Part shown: positions 33,611 to 42,076 of the stretch, in pieces | Numbering within the stretch: position 1 is the stretch's first letter | Layout: the number at the start of each line of letters is the position of its first letter | NCBI GenBank assembly: GCA_031267615.1 | Contig: JAIRYM010000047.1 | Span: 1 to 46,543, forward strand | DNA: 46,543 nucleotides | Source of the DNA: Dysgonamonadaceae bacterium | GTDB taxonomy: Bacteria; Bacteroidota; Bacteroidia; Bacteroidales; Azobacteroidaceae | Reading direction: 5' to 3' | Translations under genes and position numbers: made by a program | Notes under the pieces: model-generated | Seen by the model: only the letters and a program-made list of their open reading frames with translations | What the model was told of the DNA's origin: nothing | Database searches by the model: none

Positions 33611-35668
33611 TCAAAATTTAAACCGCCAACTTAAAGATGGCGTAATGGTACTCAATTGTTTATGCCTTGTTTTTATAAATAACTGCCCTGTTTCTTTTTT
33701 GTGTTCAACATTCATAAAGATATAAACCGGATTGTTGATGGCAAAAACGTTATAAATCGAAAATGATAGACCGTTGTCACGGTTGAACGAATAATTTGCC
33801 GAAATGTCCATACGGTTGTAAGCAGGCATTCTTGCGCCGTTATATGCGGCATATTCCTTGACAGGCATATTTCCAATGAAATACCAGGAGGAAGGCAAAG
33901 TGTAGGCATTACCTGTAGAATAGGCGAAAACGGCAGAAAAACTCCATTTCTCGTTTTTAGTATATGATGCTACGACAGAAAGATTGTGCCTGCGATCGAA
34001 TCGGGCTGGAAAGATGCGCCCTTCGTTGATTTGAGGAAATTGCCGTTCGGAACGCCCAAGCGCATAACTCAACCAGCCTGTGAATTTTCCCGTGTTCTTT
34101 TTCAGCATAATTTCCAATCCATAAGCCTTCCCGCGCCCGACATACAATTCGCCTGAAAAAGTTTGAATTTCGCCGGTTGTAATTGTTTGCACATATTCGT
34201 TCAAATTGTTCATTGTACGAAAAAACAGACTTGACGACAATTCTAAATTATTATTGAACATCGATTTGTAATAAGTTACAGAAAAATTGTTGCCCGACTG
34301 CGGCGGCATTTCTGTTGAGGCGGACACCCAAAAGTCAAGAGGCAATCCGATGCTTGTTGGAGAAAGCAGGTTGAGATACTGATTTTGCCGACAATACGAC
34401 GCAGTAAGCATACTGTTTTCCGACACATGATAACTCAAAGCTACGCGTGGCTCAATATCTGCAAAGAGAGTATTATTGTAGAATATGCTGTAACGTACAC
34501 CTGAACTTGCATCTAATTGAGGCAACAGATTCAGCGAGGCAGAAACATAAGCGGCTGCATCGTGAGCGGTTTGCTTAGAAAGCGGATTTTGATTGTAAAT
34601 ATACCCTGCATTGCTTATTGTCCAATTATGCGGCTGTACGGAATGAAATGCGTATTGCAAGCCTGTTTCAAGCAGAATATCGCCAATATTAAAAAAAACC
34701 CGGTTTTTATATCCATAATCGCAAATTCCTGATTCAAGCAGCATTTGCATTTCTGTCTGACGAGTATCAAGGTCGTTTCGATAATGGCTTGTATAAATCT
34801 GCTGAATAAGTGTGTTATCGCCTTGCCTGTGATTCCACAAAGCAGAAAACAGAGCATTTTTCCATTTTAGAGTTCCGTCAAGCAACAGACTCTCGTCAAC
34901 CATATTCAAATAGTCATTGCTGAGAAAAGCGTCAAACGTTATTCTGTCGTTTTCCGATAAATTTCCTGTAAGTGTCAGATTAGCATCGCCAAAATAATAA
35001 TCGGGTGCGTTCATTTTGTCTGTTTCTCCTTTGTTTATAATTTTGGTAATAAGTGGCTGAACAATAAGATTGATATACGTTTGCCGTCCCGAAAGATACA
35101 GTCCGAAGTTTTTCCCGAGCGGAACGGCAAGCGTTGCCTGCGATGCAAGCAGTCCAATATTTCCTCTGATTGAAGTTTTTTCCGGAATATAAGTCTTGGT
35201 TCTCATTTCAATCGCAGAGCTCAATCTGCCGCCATAACGGGCATGTATGTCCGACACAGTCATTTCGAGGGATGCAGTATGTTCGGCGTTAAACATTGGG
35301 AAAAAGCCGAAAAGATGCCCTGATGTATAAAGTGGAGCGCCTGCATAAAGCAGCAGATTTTGTCCTATGTCGCCGCCACGGACATATAGATTGGAACTTG
35401 CATCGCCCGGATTTTGCACGCTCGGAGTCAGTTCAAGCAATTTCAACAAATCTGTTGTGCCTTGAATCGACGGCAGGCACGACAGGGCTTCCGGATTAAG
35501 AACAATTTTACCTGTCCGCAATCCGCTGATTTGCATATTCGAAAAAGCAGATACTACCACTTCTTCTTTTATCTCTATTGATAAGGTATCGGAAGAAATT
35601 GTGTCATTTGTGCAAAAAGTACAAAAACAAACCATTAGTCCGAAGACTGAACAAAACAATTTTTTCAA
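33611..35668 (-). CDS. TonB-dependent outer-membrane receptor
   Basis: This 685-residue receptor starts with a signal peptide (KKLFCSVFGLMVCFC) from a TTG codon. The plug domain has LLKLLELTPSVQNPGDASSNLYVRGG (Secretin/plug motif), LYAGAPLYTSGHLFG and RYGGRLSSAIEM. The rest is a beta-barrel with alternating patterns ending SLSWRFKF, a typical terminal Phe strand. The carboxypeptidase-like N-terminal domain often present in Bacteroidota receptors is absent. There is no SusD partner; the DUF4249 lipoprotein follows immediately (stop within 6 bases). Substrate is unknown. The upstream FISUMP terminator (35697-35730) implies its own, unidentified promoter or partial read-through. Confidence 0.9.
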   Translation of the reverse strand: MKKLFCSVFGLMVCFCTFCTNDTISSDTLSIEIKEEVVVSAFSNMQISGLRTGKIVLNPEALSCLPSIQGTTDLLKLLELTPSVQNPGDASSNLYVRGGDIGQNLLLYAGAPLYTSGHLFGFFPMFNAEHTASLEMTVSDIHARYGGRLSSAIEMRTKTYIPEKTSIRGNIGLLASQATLAVPLGKNFGLYLSGRQTYINLIVQPLITKIINKGETDKMNAPDYYFGDANLTLTGNLSENDRITFDAFLSNDYLNMVDESLLLDGTLKWKNALFSALWNHRQGDNTLIQQIYTSHYRNDLDTRQTEMQMLLESGICDYGYKNRVFFNIGDILLETGLQYAFHSVQPHNWTISNAGYIYNQNPLSKQTAHDAAAYVSASLNLLPQLDASSGVRYSIFYNNTLFADIEPRVALSYHVSENSMLTASYCRQNQYLNLLSPTSIGLPLDFWVSASTEMPPQSGNNFSVTYYKSMFNNNLELSSSLFFRTMNNLNEYVQTITTGEIQTFSGELYVGRGKAYGLEIMLKKNTGKFTGWLSYALGRSERQFPQINEGRIFPARFDRRHNLSVVASYTKNEKWSFSAVFAYSTGNAYTLPSSWYFIGNMPVKEYAAYNGARMPAYNRMDISANYSFNRDNGLSFSIYNVFAINNPVYIFMNVEHKKETGQLFIKTRHKQLSTITPSLSWRFKF

Positions 35669-35696
35669 GATTTTTTAATTATACAGTACAGACGCC

Positions 35697-35730
35697 AAAA
35701 ACCCTGTTAAGTTTTTGGATACTTAACAGG
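35697..35730 (-). terminator. Intrinsic terminator after the FISUMP gene
   Basis: Stem CCTGTTAAGT (35703-35712)/ACTTAACAGG (35721-35730) with an 8-base loop. On the minus strand it is followed by a T-run (A-run on plus at 35697-35701). The stem is identical to that at 45360-45387. Confidence 0.85.
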
Positions 35731-35753
35731 ATTAATGATTAATTGTAATATTG

Positions 35754-36860
35754 TCAATCTTTCTTGCAGCGGACAGATAACAGGGCGAACGAGACACGGC
35801 TTTGTCTCCTGCCCACAGTGGCGCTGCCCTTGTAAAATTCCCGAATCCATGGGTAGTTCGGAGATTCGCCGGAACTGCTGGACCAGAATTCCGCCTGCGA
35901 GCCATAGGAAGCCGCCCTATTACTGGCCACGGAACCCACGAGCAAAGCGTCGAAACCATTGTTACTGCGAATGTTGCTCTGGCCTTGAGGACTGGCTATG
36001 CTGGTTCCGACTACTGCGGTCTGGCTCATCATTACCAGCCCGTGAGCCCCGCGGTATTCTGGCATCAGATCCCACTCTTCATTATATGTCAGCCCCCAAT
36101 CATCGTTCCAGGCATCGGTATTCCCTTCGCCATATTTGTAAGTGGTATTGTTAGCATTGGCAATCTCCTTTTCCAGCATATTCCATTCGTAATCGCTGGG
36201 CAAATGCCAGCCTGTGGGGCAAATGCCCTGATATTGAGTTGTACCCGGCGTAAGTTCAACACCCTCGGTGTCTTCTACAGTGACGCCTGTGCGACCACTT
36301 GCCGCTGCCCAGGTGTACAATAATCCATATTCAGGATGAGCTTCAAATTTGACGGAAGTTGGTGCTCCTGTACCTTCTGTCGGATAATTATAATACTTTA
36401 AATCAAATTTATCCGGAGTGGAATTACTAGCAGATCCCACTGTCAGGGCAGTTCCGTCAGAATACCGTGTTGACCGAAGGTTTTCTGTCATCCAGCAGCC
36501 GGCAGCGCCGAAGTAGCCAACAGAATAGGTATTCTGTCCATCCGTAACACTCGGCGGACAGATGCACGCCTGTATCCACTCCGCGCCGTTCCAAGTTTCA
36601 ACGCACAGGGTCGTAGTGTTGAAAATCTGCAAGCCCATAGCTTTGCCTGTTTTTTCGGCATTGAAATCACTGCTCAGTTCAAGAGCTTCACGCTGTGCGG
36701 CGGTGAGTTGCGGCAATCGCAACCCTCCTGTTTCGTTACTTACAAGTTCCAGGATTGAAAAATCCTGCGGACTGTCGAGCGACCCGATTGTTACCTGCGC
36801 CGAAGCGCCCAATGCGTTCAACATGAAGAACGCCGTCATTGTTAAAAAAATCTTTTTCAT
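35754..36860 (-). CDS. Secreted FISUMP-domain protein (TIGR02145 type)
   Basis: This 368-residue exoprotein has a signal peptide (KKIFLTMTAFFMLNALGASAQ). Residues 22-95 are a module shared with the gene at 1-698 (QVTIGSLDSPQ, FSILELVSNETGGLRLPQL, CVETWNGAEWI). The remainder is a FISUMP domain: YSVGYFGAAGCWMTENLRSTRY, CPTGWHLPSDYEWNMLEKE, FWSSSSGESPNY, and RVSFALLSVRCKKD at the end. The domain was first noted as a major paralogous family in Fibrobacter succinogenes and is common in Bacteroidota; its function is unclear. The start ATG overlaps the stop of the upstream repeat ORF (ATGA), indicating coupling. It ends in a strong terminator. Confidence 0.9.
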   Translation of the reverse strand: MKKIFLTMTAFFMLNALGASAQVTIGSLDSPQDFSILELVSNETGGLRLPQLTAAQREALELSSDFNAEKTGKAMGLQIFNTTTLCVETWNGAEWIQACICPPSVTDGQNTYSVGYFGAAGCWMTENLRSTRYSDGTALTVGSASNSTPDKFDLKYYNYPTEGTGAPTSVKFEAHPEYGLLYTWAAASGRTGVTVEDTEGVELTPGTTQYQGICPTGWHLPSDYEWNMLEKEIANANNTTYKYGEGNTDAWNDDWGLTYNEEWDLMPEYRGAHGLVMMSQTAVVGTSIASPQGQSNIRSNNGFDALLVGSVASNRAASYGSQAEFWSSSSGESPNYPWIREFYKGSATVGRRQSRVSFALLSVRCKKD

Positions 36861-37270
36861 TGTGTCCTAAATAATTTATAACATGAATATTTTAAAAAAT
36901 GTTTGTCATGTAAAAAACCAAACGCAGCAGGCATCGTAATTTTTTTATATCCAAATGTAATTTGGCTTGAGCCGAAAGCAATTTGGCTTGACCCGAAAAC
37001 GATTTGGCTTAACCCGAAAGCAATTTGGCTTAACCCGAAAGCAATTTGGCTTAACCCGAAAACGATTTGGCTTAACCCGAAAGCAATTCGGCTTGACCCG
37101 AAGAAAAAGGAAATACCCCCAAATAATTTTGGGATGAATGAAAAACTTTTCCATTCATCCCAAAACATAGAAAAACCGCCCGAAAAAATTTTCGGTCTGT
37201 TTAATACATAGTATATAAATAGATTGTCAGTTACCCGTTCGAGGGGGGGTCGTGTGGCATAAACTGACAC
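36857..37270 (-). CDS. Seven-residue-repeat ORF translationally coupled to the FISUMP gene
   Basis: The frame is open for 137 codons from a GTG at 37270, in the frame next to the upstream 30-codon ORF. Seven heptapeptide units (FGLSQIA-type) occupy about residues 55-105, and the ends are unique (PPLERVTDNLFIYYVL, then MPAAFGFLHDKHFLKYSC). It overlaps the FISUMP ATG by four bases and has the consensus promoter 37346-37375 upstream, so transcription is likely. It may be joined to the 30-codon ORF by a -1 slip or a length change at the C7 tract (37243-37249). It could equally be a translated leader. No known family. Confidence 0.45.
   Translation of the reverse strand: MSVYATRPPLERVTDNLFIYYVLNRPKIFSGGFSMFWDEWKSFSFIPKLFGGISFFFGSSRIAFGLSQIVFGLSQIAFGLSQIAFGLSQIVFGSSQIAFGSSQITFGYKKITMPAAFGFLHDKHFLKYSCYKLFRTQ
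36959..37103. repeat. 21-base tandem array, seven units
   Basis: AATTTGGCTTAACCCGAAAGC-type units begin at 36959, 36980, 37001, 37022, 37043, 37064 and 37085. Units differ mainly at three positions. The array is open on both strands: minus heptapeptide FGLSQIA, plus WLNPKAI. Confidence 0.92.
37127..37165. repeat. 14-base inverted repeat inside the repeat ORF
   Basis: TTTTGGGATGAATG (37127-37140) and CATTCATCCCAAAA (37152-37165) are exact complements around an 11-base loop. It lies between the C7 tract and the 21-base array. It could fold in RNA or serve as a site for a protein. Confidence 0.85.
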
Positions 37271-37323
37271 ACTTTTTCATGCGTCAGTTGAGAATTTTTG
37301 CTGTAGAAGTATTCGATTGCCAT
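37231..37323 (-). CDS. 30-codon upstream ORF ending just after a C7 tract
   Basis: ATG 37323 lies about 20 bases after a consensus start site. The peptide is MAIEYFYSKNSQLTHEKVC, then QFMPHDPPSNG and a stop at 37231. The C7 run (37249-37243 on minus) encodes the Asp-Pro-Pro end, and the stop comes four codons later. A single added C, or a -1 slip at C-CCC-CCC, would continue into the 137-codon repeat frame with no interruption, giving a fused product of about 156 residues. Alternatives are a regulatory leader peptide or a sequencing error in the homopolymer. Confidence 0.5.
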   Translation of the reverse strand: MAIEYFYSKNSQLTHEKVCQFMPHDPPSNG

Positions 37324-37345
37324 TTTATTTTTTATTTTAACGACG

Positions 37346-37375
37346 CAAAGGTAAAACATTAATTTGAAACGGCAA
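37346..37375 (-). promoter_or_regulatory. Consensus promoter of the right repeat/FISUMP operon
   Basis: Minus-strand TTG (37375-37373), exactly 19 bases, TACCTTTG (37353-37346). It is the same arrangement as the promoter of the left repeat ORF. Confidence 0.82.
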
Positions 37376-37581
37376 AAATTATTTTAAAAGTTTTTTTCAT
37401 ATTGTTTTTAACTCAGCCAAAAACTTTACCTTCACCGACGCAAAGTAAAGTAATGCCCACCTGCGCAAAATACGCACCAGCAGGCAAATGAAATATATTC
37501 AAAGATTTACCATTTTGCGGAAGACAAAAGACAAAAAATGGTTTATGAAACAAAAAAGCAGGAAAAATGTAAAAAAAACCA

Positions 37582-37589
37582 TATCTTTG
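37582..37589 (+). promoter_or_regulatory. -7 element of the LysM/OMP/mgsA operon
   Basis: TATCTTTG lies 23 bases before ATG 37613. Its position excludes the longer frame from 37538 as the start. The bases 37376-37581 are AT-rich with no other feature that I can support. Confidence 0.55.
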
Positions 37590-37612
37590 TGCTGTTATTC
37601 AGACTTAATATA

Positions 37613-39139
37613 ATGTTAAAACGATTTGTATTGCTGCTTTTTATTTCCTGCTCCGCTGTTTTTTACGCAAAATCGGATAATGATTTTTTTCTTCATACAG
37701 TAGAACGCGGACAGACTGTTTATTCCATCTCCCAAATGTATCACGTTACAATGGACGATATTTACAGCCTGAATCCCGACAGCAGGACTGTTGTCAGAGA
37801 AGGACAGAAACTGAAAATTCCGCAGGAATCAGGCTCGTATGTTTTTCATACCATACAGCCGCAGGAAACTCTTTACGGTGTGTCGAAGAAATATGACATG
37901 AAAGGAGAAGACATACTTTCGGTAAATCCTGGACTGTCTGTACAGACTTTTCAGATCGGGAAAATTATCCGTATCCCTGTGAACAGAGTTACGACACCTG
38001 TACATGGTGACAATGAAGCAGTTGAAAACAACAAGACCAACTCATTACTTACACAGATGAAACCGGTTAAAGCCGTCAGCCCTGTTCGTATCGCCTTGCT
38101 GCTACCTTTTTCGACAAAAGACAAAAAAGACAGAATGGTGGAATATTACGAAGGTTTTCTGCTTGCATTGAAAGAAATAAAAAGCAAAGGTATTTCAGTT
38201 GATTTACAGGTATATGACATCGGTTCCGGACTCGCCGGACTTTCTGACATTCTCAAAAAAGAAGAAATCCAAAACGTACATCTGATTATCGGCGGAGTAT
38301 CTGAACAGATAAGAAAAATCTCTCAGTTTGCAGGCGAACGCGATATTCCATACGTCATTCCGTTCACTTCCGAAAGCGACGAGCCATACTACAATTCGCG
38401 AATCTATCAAATCAATACTCCGCAATCTTATTTATATTCAAAGGCTTCTCTCGCTTTTGCCGAAAAATATAAAAATGATAATATCTTCATTATTTCGGAT
38501 AACAAAAATTCTGCCAATAAAATGGAATTTATCAACGCACTGAAAAGCGATTTGCAACGCAGAAAAATCTCTTTCAATACAATTTCAACTTCTGATATTA
38601 CGGTTGATAAACTTAAATCTCAGTTGTCTCCTGTAAAAAGAAATGTTTTTGTGCCTGACAACGATTCACGTCAAACGAATGAACGGCTGATTGCCGCCTT
38701 GAAAGCCATTTCAGAGCCACATCCCGAATATCTGGTCGCACTGTTTGGATACACTCGCTGGCAAATTGATGCACAGCAAGCTCTTTCAGAAGATTTTTCA
38801 AAACTTAACACAACATTCTTTTCTGGTTTTTATTCCAATCCGTTAAGTAATGAAGTGCAAACGTTTTATAAAACATTTTACAAATGGTATAGCCGTATTT
38901 TGGAAAATACATTTCCTCGCTACAGCATACTTGGTTATGATACTGGAATGTTTTTTATTCAGGCACTCGACCGCTATGGCGCTACATTTGAAGACAGAAT
39001 CAGCGAATTTAAATACAATGGTATTCAAACCTGCTTTCACTTTGAACGCGTGAATAACTGGGGAGGTTTTGTCAATACAGGACTTTATTTTGTTGATTAT
39101 CAAAATGATTTTTCTATTCATAGAAATGTAATAAACTGA
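37613..39139 (+). CDS. LysM-domain protein with periplasmic-binding (type 1) fold
   Basis: This 508-residue exported protein has a signal peptide (LKRFVLLLFISCSAVFYA). It has two LysM domains at about 27-70 (HTVERGQTVYSISQMYHVT) and 77-123 (HTIQPQETLYGVSKKYDMK), which bind peptidoglycan. Residues from about 150 resemble type 1 periplasmic-binding proteins (RIALLLPFSTKDKKDRMVEYYEGFLLALKEI, LIIGGVSEQIRKISQFA, YVIPFTSESDEPYYN). No transporter genes are adjacent, so a structural or sensor role in the cell wall is as likely as solute binding. It opens an operon, with the next gene starting two bases after its stop. Confidence 0.88.
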   Translation: MLKRFVLLLFISCSAVFYAKSDNDFFLHTVERGQTVYSISQMYHVTMDDIYSLNPDSRTVVREGQKLKIPQESGSYVFHTIQPQETLYGVSKKYDMKGEDILSVNPGLSVQTFQIGKIIRIPVNRVTTPVHGDNEAVENNKTNSLLTQMKPVKAVSPVRIALLLPFSTKDKKDRMVEYYEGFLLALKEIKSKGISVDLQVYDIGSGLAGLSDILKKEEIQNVHLIIGGVSEQIRKISQFAGERDIPYVIPFTSESDEPYYNSRIYQINTPQSYLYSKASLAFAEKYKNDNIFIISDNKNSANKMEFINALKSDLQRRKISFNTISTSDITVDKLKSQLSPVKRNVFVPDNDSRQTNERLIAALKAISEPHPEYLVALFGYTRWQIDAQQALSEDFSKLNTTFFSGFYSNPLSNEVQTFYKTFYKWYSRILENTFPRYSILGYDTGMFFIQALDRYGATFEDRISEFKYNGIQTCFHFERVNNWGGFVNTGLYFVDYQNDFSIHRNVIN

Positions 39140-39141
39140 TC

Positions 39142-39888
39142 ATGAGTTATAAAAATATCATCGCAGGCTTAATATTCATATTCTTTGCAACCTTTACAAA
39201 AGCGCAGGATACGGCTTCTGTATCCATATCCGGACTTGCAGAATTTAAAACAATATCCGGCGAGACTTTTGTTCCCGAATGGTCATTCGGCGTTAACGGC
39301 GGAATAACTGTTTCCAAGATCAGTTTTGATACACAGATTCGTGTTCCTCAAATAAATTTGCAACAATACACAGGCGGTCTGGTTGTTCGTTACATTTCAG
39401 AAAACCATTTCGGGATTGCAGGCGAACTCAACTACTCAATGCGAGGCTGGAAAGAACGTACAGATACAGCTTATATCAATCGTTATGCCCGCTCGCTCGC
39501 ATACATCGAACTTCCTGTTATGACGCAAGTGTATTTTAATCTCGGTAAACGAATACGTTTTCTCATCAATGCAGGACCGCAAATAAGTTACTTTCTGTCA
39601 GAAAAAGTGCTTGAAATGGAAGACAGCGAACTGTCTCTCGGCAAAGTGGAAGAATCGCAATCAAGAACTGCTTTATATTACAATCTTCCTGTTCAGCGGC
39701 GATTCGACTATGGAATACGCGGCGGCGCAGGATTTGAATTTCGTACAGGTTCAGGTTCGTTCATCCTTGACGGTAATTATTTTTTCGGACTTTCAGATAT
39801 TTTTAACAATACACGCAGCGACACTTTTCAGGCTTCACATAATCAAGTCATTGGTGTCAGGCTCACATATTTAATAAGAAAACAATGA
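39142..39888 (+). CDS. Outer-membrane beta-barrel protein (porin/PorT-like family)
   Basis: This 248-residue protein has a signal peptide (KNIIAGLIFIFFATFTKA) and then alternating beta strands with aromatic girdles (HFGIAGELNYSMRGW, LAYIELPVMTQVYFNL, IRFLINAGPQISYFL, FILDGNYFFGLSD), ending in VIGVRLTYLIRKQ. This pattern fits the Bacteroidota outer-membrane beta-barrel domain that includes PorT. A specific PorT assignment is not justified. It lies between a LysM protein and mgsA, with a 2-base gap before and a 4-base overlap after. Confidence 0.82.
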   Translation: MSYKNIIAGLIFIFFATFTKAQDTASVSISGLAEFKTISGETFVPEWSFGVNGGITVSKISFDTQIRVPQINLQQYTGGLVVRYISENHFGIAGELNYSMRGWKERTDTAYINRYARSLAYIELPVMTQVYFNLGKRIRFLINAGPQISYFLSEKVLEMEDSELSLGKVEESQSRTALYYNLPVQRRFDYGIRGGAGFEFRTGSGSFILDGNYFFGLSDIFNNTRSDTFQASHNQVIGVRLTYLIRKQ

Positions 39889-40352
39889 ATAAAAAATTAA
39901 CTATTGCGCTTGTTGCGCACGACCAACGCAAAGCTGATATGGTAGAATGGGCGCTTTTCAATGCCGAAACGCTGTCATATCACAGACTTGTATGTACAGG
40001 CACTACCGGCGGACTTATCAGACAGGCGTTTGAAACAAGGGGTATCAATACAGAAATAATCTGCATGAATTCAGGTCCGCTTGGCGGCGATGCAGAAATA
40101 GCGGCTATGGTTGTCCGCCACGAAATTCAACTCGCTATTTTCTTGATTGACGATTTGAGTCCGCAACCACACGAGGCTGACATACAGATGCTTTTGCGCC
40201 AGTGTCGTATCCATAATGTACCTATCGCCTGTAATCGTTACAGTGCTGACTTGATGATAACGAGTACACTTTGGGACCGCAACGACTATGAACCTATGGT
40301 GCCTCGTTATGTGAAATTCAAAAGGCACAATCAGCCTTCAGGCGAGTCTTAA
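39885..40352 (+). CDS. mgsA: Methylglyoxal synthase
   Basis: MgsA converts dihydroxyacetone phosphate to methylglyoxal and phosphate, a bypass of lower glycolysis under phosphate limitation. The protein has 155 residues (E. coli 152). His12 in LVAHDQRK, the CTGTTGGLI phosphate site, Asp69 in SGPLGGDAEIA (catalytic base) and His96 in LSPQPHEAD all match. LIACNRYSAD-like IACNRYSADLMI closes the site. Its start overlaps the outer-membrane gene (ATGA) and its stop TAA shares bases with the convergent ilvB stop. Confidence 0.95.
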   Translation: MNKKLTIALVAHDQRKADMVEWALFNAETLSYHRLVCTGTTGGLIRQAFETRGINTEIICMNSGPLGGDAEIAAMVVRHEIQLAIFLIDDLSPQPHEADIQMLLRQCRIHNVPIACNRYSADLMITSTLWDRNDYEPMVPRYVKFKRHNQPSGES

Positions 40353-42043
40353 TTCCAGATAATATTTGTAATATTTGCTCCCGCAGGCACCATCGGATAA
40401 ACCATTCCTTTTGGCGTAACGCGAACTTCAAGCAGATACGCGCCTTGTGTATTGAGCATTTCGCGGACAGCGGCGTCAAGTTCTTCTCGACGGGAAATGC
40501 ATTTGCCCGATATATTGTATGCCGATGCAATTTTTACAAAATCGGGATTGTGCATTTCAGTTTCGGAATAGCGTTGCTGCCAGAACAATTCCTGCCACTG
40601 CCGCACCATACCAAGATAATTGTTATTGAGCAGTATAATTTTTATGTTGACGCCATATTGCATAATCGTGCCGAGTTCTTGAACAGTCATCTGCAAACCG
40701 CCGTCGCCGCAGAACAGGCAAACAGTCCTGTCTGGTGCACCAAACTTTGCGCCTATCGCGGCAGGAAGTCCGTAACCCATTGTGCCTGCACCGCCTGACG
40801 TTACAACACTGCGCGACTGTTTGTATTTGAAATAACGCACCCCCGACATCTGATTTTGTCCGACATCTGTTACTAAAATCGCATTGTTGCCTGTCGCTTC
40901 CGACACTTGATGAACAACTTCGCCCATAGTAATATCGCCTTCTTTCGGGAAAATTTCCTTATTGATAATTTTCTCTGTTTCTTTGCTGTAAAGTTCGTAA
41001 AACTCATTGAGCCACGTGCGATGTTCGTTTTTGTCTAACAATTTTGTAACGGCAGGTAAAGTCGCTTTTACATTTCCAATCACAGCAATATCTGCCTTTA
41101 CGTTTTTGTTTATTTCTGCCGAATCAATATCGAAGTGAATAATTTTCGCCTGTCTTGCATAAGTGTTCAAATCGCCTGTAACACGGTCATCAAACCTCAT
41201 ACCGATAGCAATCAGCACGTCGCATTCGTTGGTTTTTAAGTTAGGCGCCACATTGCCGTGCATACCGAGCATACCTGTGTTCAGCGGCTCGGCAGACGGC
41301 AGAGCGGACAGTCCAAGCATGGTAGAGGCTGCAGGAATATCGGCTCTACGCAATAAATCAAGCAGTTCTGTTTCGGCATTTCCCAAAATAACCCCCTGCC
41401 CTACCAGTGCAAATGGCTTCTTTGCAGAATTGATTAGAGCCGCCGCTTCTTCAATCTTTTCCTGATTTATGTCAGTGAAAGGAATATATGAGCGTATATA
41501 GTTTATCTTAACAGGTTTATATACAGTCTGGGAGAGTTGTGCATTTTTTGCTACGTCAAGTACTACAGGTCCGGGGCGTCCTGTCGATGCAATATAAAAA
41601 GCACGAGCCACCGCCCACGAAATTTCGTCTGCATTTCGTATCTGATACGCCCACTTCGTTATTGGCTGTGTAACGCCAATAACATCAACTTCCTGAAAAG
41701 CGTCTGTTCCAAGCATATCTGCTGCAACCTGTCCTGCGATAACAACAATCGGCGTACTGTCCATCATTGCGTCAGCGATACCGGTAATAGTGTTAGCAAC
41801 ACCCGGACCTGACGTTACAATACATACGCCAACTTTTCCTGAAACGCGGGCGTAGCCTTCTGCCGCGTGAGTAGCGCCCTGTTCGTGCCTCACAAGGATG
41901 TGGTTAATTCGTGATTTATAATCATACAGCGCATCGTAAATCGGAATCGCCTGTCCACCCGGATAGCCGAAAACGGTATTGACGCCTTCATTCAGCAACG
42001 CTTCAAGCAATGCTTCACTGCCTTTTATTGTCTGTTTATTCAT
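40349..42043 (-). CDS. ilvB: Acetolactate synthase catalytic subunit
   Basis: IlvB condenses pyruvate into 2-acetolactate (or acetohydroxybutyrate) for branched-chain amino acids. The protein has 564 residues. VFGYPGGQAIPIYDAL and Glu54 in RHEQGATHAAEGYAR bind thiamine diphosphate. AFQEVDVIGVTQPITKW, MRFDDRVTGDL (FAD region) and CGDGGLQMTVQELGT to NNNYLGMVRQWQ (Mg-ThDP motif) follow. The biosynthetic rather than catabolic form is indicated by the FAD-region segments and length. The regulatory subunit ilvN and ilvC/ilvD are not adjacent, unlike the usual Bacteroidales cluster. Confidence 0.95.
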   Translation of the reverse strand: MNKQTIKGSEALLEALLNEGVNTVFGYPGGQAIPIYDALYDYKSRINHILVRHEQGATHAAEGYARVSGKVGVCIVTSGPGVANTITGIADAMMDSTPIVVIAGQVAADMLGTDAFQEVDVIGVTQPITKWAYQIRNADEISWAVARAFYIASTGRPGPVVLDVAKNAQLSQTVYKPVKINYIRSYIPFTDINQEKIEEAAALINSAKKPFALVGQGVILGNAETELLDLLRRADIPAASTMLGLSALPSAEPLNTGMLGMHGNVAPNLKTNECDVLIAIGMRFDDRVTGDLNTYARQAKIIHFDIDSAEINKNVKADIAVIGNVKATLPAVTKLLDKNEHRTWLNEFYELYSKETEKIINKEIFPKEGDITMGEVVHQVSEATGNNAILVTDVGQNQMSGVRYFKYKQSRSVVTSGGAGTMGYGLPAAIGAKFGAPDRTVCLFCGDGGLQMTVQELGTIMQYGVNIKIILLNNNYLGMVRQWQELFWQQRYSETEMHNPDFVKIASAYNISGKCISRREELDAAVREMLNTQGAYLLEVRVTPKGMVYPMVPAGANITNIIWN

Positions 42044-42067
42044 AACAATACTAAAATTTTAAGTATG

Positions 42068-42075
42068 CAAAGGTA
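42068..42075 (-). promoter_or_regulatory. -7 element of ilvB
   Basis: Minus-strand TACCTTTG just beyond the stop of the PBP2 gene, about 25 bases before the ilvB ATG. The upstream -33 position falls inside mrdA and lacks TTG. Confidence 0.5.
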
Positions 42076-42076
42076 A

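Noticed and set aside
36903-37211. Plus-strand 102-codon ORF of WLNPKAI heptapeptides
   Set aside because: It is the mirror of the 21-base array. The minus strand has the promoter and the ATGA coupling, so the plus frame is taken as a by-product.
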